Source: Fontibacterium subtropicum (GTDB lineage Bacteria; Pseudomonadota; Alphaproteobacteria; Pelagibacterales; Pelagibacteraceae). From it: a stretch of DNA of 64,000 nucleotides. Under the pieces are notes generated by a model that was not told the DNA's origin, made no database searches, and saw only the letters and a list, made by a program, of their open reading frames with translations. This document shows, piece after piece, positions 60,050-64,000 of this stretch; position 1 is the stretch's first letter, and every line of letters starts with the position of its first letter. Where the stretch lies: positions 62,001 to 126,000 of the forward strand of contig CBDDXD010000003.1 of NCBI GenBank assembly GCA_965235415.1, read 5' to 3'. The position numbers and the translations under genes are program-made.

Positions 60050-60648
60050 AAATTTTCTTTTATTGATTTATTAATTACTTCATCATTTGGAGTTTTGCCT
60101 AAGTCTGCAACATTAATGATTCCTTTATTCAATATTCCACAAGGAACTATTCCTCGATAGTCAGATTTATTGACATTAATATTTAAAGAAAATCCATGAT
60201 AAGCAATCCATTTTTTAACCTTAATTCCAATAGCAGCAATTTTATATTCTTGATTATTTTTTTTTATCCAGATTCCAATATTTTTTGGATCAGCAAAAGA
60301 TGAAATATTCAAATCGACAAGAATAGCAATAATCCATTTTTCAACATTACGAACAAACTTTTTAATCTCTTTTTCACGTTTATTAAGATTAATCACAAAA
60401 TAAACAATTTTTTGTCCTGGGCCATGATAAGTAAATTTCCCACCTCGATTTGTTTCTAATACTGGAAATAAGTCAGGTATTAATAAATCATTATCCGACG
60501 CACTTACACCCTTTGTATAAACTGAATCGTGTTCTAATATCCAAATTAGTTCATCCTCTAAGTTTTTATTAACTTTTTCTACTCTTTTTTCTAAAAAATC
60601 TATTGCTTCTTTATAAGCAATTTTTTCTTTTGATATTTTAAATTCCAT
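60028..60648 (-). CDS. lipB: Octanoyltransferase LipB
   Basis: LipB moves octanoate from acyl carrier protein to lipoyl domains, the first step of lipoate synthesis. The signatures are RGGKFTYHGPGQKIVYFVIN (about residues 69-88), AAIGIKVKKWIAYHGFSLNI with the conserved lysine, and GIVPCGI with the catalytic cysteine near residue 168. The length of 206 is normal. The start overlaps the panC stop by 1 nt; the 3' end overlaps the convergent pseudouridine synthase gene by 22 nt. Confidence 0.95.
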   Translation of the reverse strand: MEFKISKEKIAYKEAIDFLEKRVEKVNKNLEDELIWILEHDSVYTKGVSASDNDLLIPDLFPVLETNRGGKFTYHGPGQKIVYFVINLNKREKEIKKFVRNVEKWIIAILVDLNISSFADPKNIGIWIKKNNQEYKIAAIGIKVKKWIAYHGFSLNINVNKSDYRGIVPCGILNKGIINVADLGKTPNDEVINKSIKENFYKLFNS

Positions 60649-61457
60649 TAAAAATTATCTATCAATCTCACACCATTTAAGTAGTAGGCAAGAAATACCC
60701 TTGTGTTTATGGAAGGTTTATTAGTTTTTTTTAAATGTTTTAAATTAAAAGCAGATAAATAATCGACTTTATTAGCACCAATTTCTTTTATTTTTTTTAA
60801 AAAAAATGTGTTTTCTTTTGATTTAATAATTTGATTTTTATTCTTCTTTAAAAAATTAATTATTTTTCCTGCAATATTTAATGATTTTTGATCTAACAGT
60901 TTATTTCTAGAAGATAAAGCGATGCCATTCTTTGCTCGTATTGTATCACATGGGATAATTTTTATTTTTGAATTAATACTTTCTAAATATTTTTTTATAA
61001 TAATTAATTGCTGGTAATCTTTTTTTCCAAGGAAAAGATAAGTAGTTTTTATTTGATTTAACAATCTTTTTACTACTTCTATCACACCTTCAAAATGTCC
61101 TGGCCTAAATTTACCTTCCATATAATTTTTAAAAAAATGAATTTTATTTTTAATAATAATTTTTTTTTCAGGATAAATTTCTTTATTTTTTGGCAAGTAA
61201 ACGTAATCAACTTTATTTTTTTTACATATTTTTAAGTCATTTAAAGTAGTTTTAGGATATTTTTTAAAATCATTTTTATTATTAAATTGTAGTGCGTTCA
61301 CAAATATACTTACTACAGTTAATAATTTTTTTTTTTTAGATTTTTTGATTAATGAGACATGACCATCATGCAAACATCCCATAGTTGGGATAAAACCAAT
61401 TTTTTTTTTATTTTCTAATTCAATTTTTATTTTATTTGCTGTTTTAATTATTTTCAT
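60648..61457 (-). CDS. panC: Pantothenate synthetase
   Basis: PanC joins pantoate and beta-alanine with ATP to make vitamin B5. Signatures are GFIPTMGCLHDGHVSLI (about residues 20-36, with the HIGH-like DGH), FVNALQFN, FLGKKDYQQL and the KMSKS-like ALSSRNKLL. The length of 269 is slightly shorter than typical. No panB or panD lies nearby. Cultured SAR11 genomes are reported as unable to make pantothenate, so this gene may help to place the subclade. It is divergent from galU with 24 bp between the starts. Confidence 0.93.
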   Translation of the reverse strand: MKIIKTANKIKIELENKKKIGFIPTMGCLHDGHVSLIKKSKKKKLLTVVSIFVNALQFNNKNDFKKYPKTTLNDLKICKKNKVDYVYLPKNKEIYPEKKIIIKNKIHFFKNYMEGKFRPGHFEGVIEVVKRLLNQIKTTYLFLGKKDYQQLIIIKKYLESINSKIKIIPCDTIRAKNGIALSSRNKLLDQKSLNIAGKIINFLKKNKNQIIKSKENTFFLKKIKEIGANKVDYLSAFNLKHLKKTNKPSINTRVFLAYYLNGVRLIDNF

Positions 61458-61481
61458 TTAAGAATTTAATTATATTATTTA

Positions 61482-62285
61482 ATGATAAAAGAAGCGATAA
61501 TACCATTAGCTGGTTTAGGTACAAGACTTCTGCCATTTAGCAAAATAGTTCCCAAAGAACTACTTCCTTTAGGTAATAAAACTATTTTAGAACATATTTT
61601 AGATGAGGCAATTGACGCAGGTATTAAAAAAATTATTTTTGTAACTTCTAAAAGAAAAAAAATTATTAAAGATTATTTTTATCCTGATCCTTATTTAGTA
61701 AAATATTTAAAAAAAAAGAAAGACACTATATCAATTCAGAAACTTCGAATTTTAGATCGGTATAGAAATAAAATTAAATTTGTTTATCAAAATTCTCCAA
61801 AAGGGCTAGGAGATGCTGTGTTAGCAGCAAAATCATTAATTAAAGATAAATTTTTTCTTTTAATTTTGCCAGACGATATAATTAACAAAGAAAATTGCTC
61901 AAAGAAAATGATTAAAATGCATTATAAGTTTGGTTCTTCTGTTATAGCTTCCAAAAAAGTTAAAAACTCAGAAGTATCAAGGTACGGAATTATAAAATAT
62001 TCTAAAAAAGTAAGTAATAATTTATTTATTAGTGATGTGTTTGAAAAACCTAGTTTAAAATACTCACCATCAAATTATGCAATTATAGGAAGATATATTC
62101 TGCCAACTAAAATATTTTCATTATTAAAAAATACAAATAGTGGTTCTTCAGGAGAAGTGCAGATTACAGATGCAATAAAACATTTAATTTATAATAACAA
62201 TAAATTTGTTGCACATATATTTTCTGGAACATATTTGGACTGCGGAACTGTTAACGGTTATAATAATTCAGTAAAAAGTTTCTAA
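61482..62285 (+). CDS. galU: UTP-glucose-1-phosphate uridylyltransferase
   Basis: GalU makes UDP-glucose for surface polysaccharides. The nucleotide-binding motif is PLAGLGTRLLPFSKIVPKEL (about residues 8-27), with ILEHILDEAIDAGI, QNSPKGLGDAVLAAKS, LLILPDDII and GEVQITDAIKHL. The length of 267 is slightly short but complete. The ugd gene follows after 1 nt, so UDP-glucose is probably turned to UDP-glucuronate. Confidence 0.95.
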   Translation: MIKEAIIPLAGLGTRLLPFSKIVPKELLPLGNKTILEHILDEAIDAGIKKIIFVTSKRKKIIKDYFYPDPYLVKYLKKKKDTISIQKLRILDRYRNKIKFVYQNSPKGLGDAVLAAKSLIKDKFFLLILPDDIINKENCSKKMIKMHYKFGSSVIASKKVKNSEVSRYGIIKYSKKVSNNLFISDVFEKPSLKYSPSNYAIIGRYILPTKIFSLLKNTNSGSSGEVQITDAIKHLIYNNNKFVAHIFSGTYLDCGTVNGYNNSVKSF

Positions 62286-62286
62286 T

Positions 62287-63603
62287 ATGAAAATTTGCTT
62301 TATTGGCACAGGTTATGTTGGTTTAGTATCAGGTGTTTGTTTTTCTGATCTCGGCAATAATGTTATTTGTATTGACAAAGATAAAGATAAATTGAGTAGA
62401 CTTGAAAACGGGATCATTCCAATATTTGAACCTGGATTATCCGAATTAGTTAAAAAAAATATAGATGCAGGCAGACTTAGTTTTTCAAATGATCTAATTA
62501 GTTCTATTAATAAATCTGATATTGTTTTTATTGCCGTAGGTACACCAACAGCAAAAGATGGAGTTTCAGCAGATCTTTCTCAAGTATTTTCTGTTGCTCA
62601 ATTAATTTCAAAAAAAATTAAATCTCGTAAAATTATTGTTACAAAATCTACAGTGCCTATTGGAACTGGAGATAAAATTGAAAGAATTTTAAATAAAAAT
62701 AAAAAAAAGGGATTATTCACAATTGTATCTAATCCAGAATTTTTAAGGGAAGGAGAGGCGATAAAAGATTTTAAATATCCTGATCGTGTGGTTATTGGAG
62801 CAAACGATAAAAAAGTAATAAAATTATTTAATGAATTATATCGTCCTATTATTAACAAGGGAGCAGCATTTGTTGCTTGCTCAAGAAGAGCTGCAGAACT
62901 TATAAAATATGCATCTAATGCTTTTCTAGCTACAAAAATCAGTTTTATAAACGAAATTGCAAATTTATGTGAAAAAGTTCACGTTAATGTTGATGACGTG
63001 GCTGTTGGAATTGGATTAGATAAAAGAATAGGTTCGAGATTTTTAAGAGCAGGACCTGCATATGGTGGATCTTGTTTTCCAAAAGACACGAAGGCTCTAG
63101 CGAAGGTTGGCAAGAATTTTAATTCACCTCTTTCTATTGTTAATACTGTAATTAATTTTAATGAAAATAGAAAAAAAAATATTGAAAATAATATTTATAA
63201 AATTTTAAATAATAAAATTAAAAATAAACTTATTTGCTTTTTAGGTGTAACATTTAAGGCAAATACTGATGATTTAAGAGATTCTTCAGCAATAAATTTA
63301 ATTTTTAAATTTATAAAAAAAGGTGCGAAGATTAATTATTATGAACCATCAGGTAATAAAGAAATTTTAGATAAACAAAAAAATGTTAACTATTTCAATG
63401 ATTTGTATTCCGCAACTAAAAATGTAGATTTGATTGTTATTCATACAGAATGGGATGAATTTAAAAATTTAAATTTTTCAAAAATTAAGAATAATAAGAA
63501 AAAAATTATTATATATGATTTAAGAAATTTGTACGATAACAGCTATTTTAATAATAAAAACAATATTATTTATTATTCTATAGGCAGACCAGTAAATGCC
63601 TAA
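62287..63603 (+). CDS. ugd: UDP-glucose 6-dehydrogenase
   Basis: Ugd oxidises UDP-glucose to UDP-glucuronate with NAD. The N-terminal Rossmann motif is GTGYVGLVSGVCFSDLG (residues 7-23), with AVGTPTAKDG, TKSTVPIGTGD and PEFLREGEAIKDF. The central part has ELIKYASNAFLATKISFINE, and the catalytic cysteine is in GPAYGGSCFPKDTKAL (about 255-270). A C-terminal UDP-binding domain follows to residue 438. It belongs with galU in a cell-surface sugar unit. The end overlaps clpS by 8 nt. Confidence 0.96.
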   Translation: MKICFIGTGYVGLVSGVCFSDLGNNVICIDKDKDKLSRLENGIIPIFEPGLSELVKKNIDAGRLSFSNDLISSINKSDIVFIAVGTPTAKDGVSADLSQVFSVAQLISKKIKSRKIIVTKSTVPIGTGDKIERILNKNKKKGLFTIVSNPEFLREGEAIKDFKYPDRVVIGANDKKVIKLFNELYRPIINKGAAFVACSRRAAELIKYASNAFLATKISFINEIANLCEKVHVNVDDVAVGIGLDKRIGSRFLRAGPAYGGSCFPKDTKALAKVGKNFNSPLSIVNTVINFNENRKKNIENNIYKILNNKIKNKLICFLGVTFKANTDDLRDSSAINLIFKFIKKGAKINYYEPSGNKEILDKQKNVNYFNDLYSATKNVDLIVIHTEWDEFKNLNFSKIKNNKKKIIIYDLRNLYDNSYFNNKNNIIYYSIGRPVNA

Positions 63604-63904
63604 ACTACTTATAAAGTTAAAAAAAAATAAGACTCAAGCTAAAATTAAAAGACCTAATTTTTATGAAGTTATTCTTTTAAATGATGATTTTACAACAATG
63701 GAATTTGTTGTTAGAGTTTTGCAACTATTTTTTAATATGACAAAGTTAACAGCTAGTAAAATCATGCTTAAAATTCATAACGAAGGTAGTGCTGTTTGTG
63801 GAATTTATCCTTATGAAGTTGCTGAGACTAAAGTTATGCAAGTTATTAATTTTGCAAAACAGAATCAGTTTCCTTTAAAATGTATTATGAAAAAATCTAT
63901 TTAA
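63596..63904 (+). CDS. clpS: Clp protease adaptor ClpS
   Basis: ClpS delivers N-degron substrates to ClpA. The 102-residue protein has the family core NFYEVILLNDDFTTMEFVV (about residues 21-39), HNEGSAVCGIYPYEVAETKV and QFPLKCIM. The N-terminal stretch is lysine-rich. The start overlaps the ugd stop by 8 nt and the stop abuts the clpA ATG, so clpS-clpA is co-translated after the sugar genes. Confidence 0.95.
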   Translation: MPKLLIKLKKNKTQAKIKRPNFYEVILLNDDFTTMEFVVRVLQLFFNMTKLTASKIMLKIHNEGSAVCGIYPYEVAETKVMQVINFAKQNQFPLKCIMKKSI

Positions 63905-64000
63905 ATGGCGACATTTACTAAATCTTTAGAGCAGGCAATTTCTCAAGCCTTTAAATTTGCAACTGAAAAAAAACATCAGTATGTAACGTTGGAACATTTG
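63905..64000 (+). CDS. clpA: ATP-dependent Clp protease ATPase subunit ClpA, 5' end (partial)
   Basis: The first 32 codons from ATG 63905 read MATFTKSLEQAISQAFKFAT and then the KHQYVTLEHL segment of the Clp N-domain. Position directly after clpS supports ClpA rather than ClpB. The gene runs off the window. Confidence 0.9.
   Translation, partial: MATFTKSLEQAISQAFKFATEKKHQYVTLEHL

Noticed and set aside
1..64000. CRISPR arrays, insertion sequences, prophage, toxin-antitoxin or defence genes
   Set aside because: No regularly spaced repeats, transposase or integrase motifs, or phage-like genes were found. The content is core metabolism and information processing throughout.

Overview
The window is a 64-kb stretch of a visibly AT-rich, compact bacterial chromosome. 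The organism looks like an alphaproteobacterium, most plausibly Pelagibacterales (SAR11) or a similarly streamlined marine relative. This rests on the gene neighbourhoods (a map-purB-purC-purS-purQ-purL-bolA-grxD run, a tig-clpP-clpX-lon run, rluC next to crcB), on A/T-ending codons, on start/stop overlaps of 1-22 nt, and on the near absence of spacers. No gap without a gene exceeds 300 nt. The longest are 42290-42483 (promoter and leader of the S12 operon) and 29513-29705 (promoter region of the tRNA-Tyr/tuf unit). The lineage is an inference, and a 16S or marker-gene search would decide it. TGA, TAA and TAG all serve as stops, so the genetic code looks standard.

Layout. 1-4998 (+): end of nadE, cysS (frameshifted), cimA, trmJ and rpsD. 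5004-12259 (-): a tightly packed nine-gene run sfsA-map-purB-purC-purS-purQ-purL-bolA-grxD, read right to left. 12264-14087 (+): a CinA-type molybdopterin-binding protein, a family-4-like uracil-DNA glycosylase, tRNA-Leu and a small lipoprotein. 14090-17547 (-): parE and glnA, separated by the one strong intrinsic terminator of the window. 17700-26261: nnr, a DUF6111-like protein and a GST (both -), tRNA-Leu, then the protein-quality-control block tig-clpP-clpX-lon. 26264-29512: a TauE/SafE permease, a small membrane protein, tRNA-Val x2, a gamma-glutamylcyclotransferase, tRNA-Asp, a MarC-family protein and rlmB. 29706-42289: tRNA-Tyr, tRNA-Gly, tuf, tRNA-Trp, secE-nusG-rplKAJL-rpoBC. 42484-58732: a fused str-S10-spc-alpha ribosomal super-cluster from rpsL to rplQ. 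58740-64000: crcB, rluC-like, lipB and panC (both -), galU, ugd, clpS and the start of clpA.

How the genes work together. More than half of the window is the transcription/translation core: RNA polymerase alpha, beta and beta', most ribosomal proteins, EF-Tu, EF-G, SecE/SecY, NusG, eight tRNAs and several tRNA/rRNA modification enzymes. The minus-strand purine run supplies most of the middle of IMP/AMP synthesis and ends with a BolA/monothiol-glutaredoxin pair of the iron-sulfur trafficking type. Tig, ClpP/X, Lon and ClpS/A form the folding and proteolysis layer.

Points worth attention: two essential genes (cysS, rplD) each broken by a single-base frameshift; five protein genes that begin only 5-17 nt after a tRNA 3' end; a uracil-DNA glycosylase without the cysteines that hold the usual 4Fe-4S cluster; a tRNA-Val(GAC) with C at position 33; a close match to a sigma-32 promoter before lon; a histidine-rich insert in trigger factor; charged low-complexity tails on many ribosomal proteins; and no rpmD at its usual place. 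I found no phage, insertion sequence, CRISPR array, toxin-antitoxin pair or defence island, and nothing I would call an undescribed multi-gene system.
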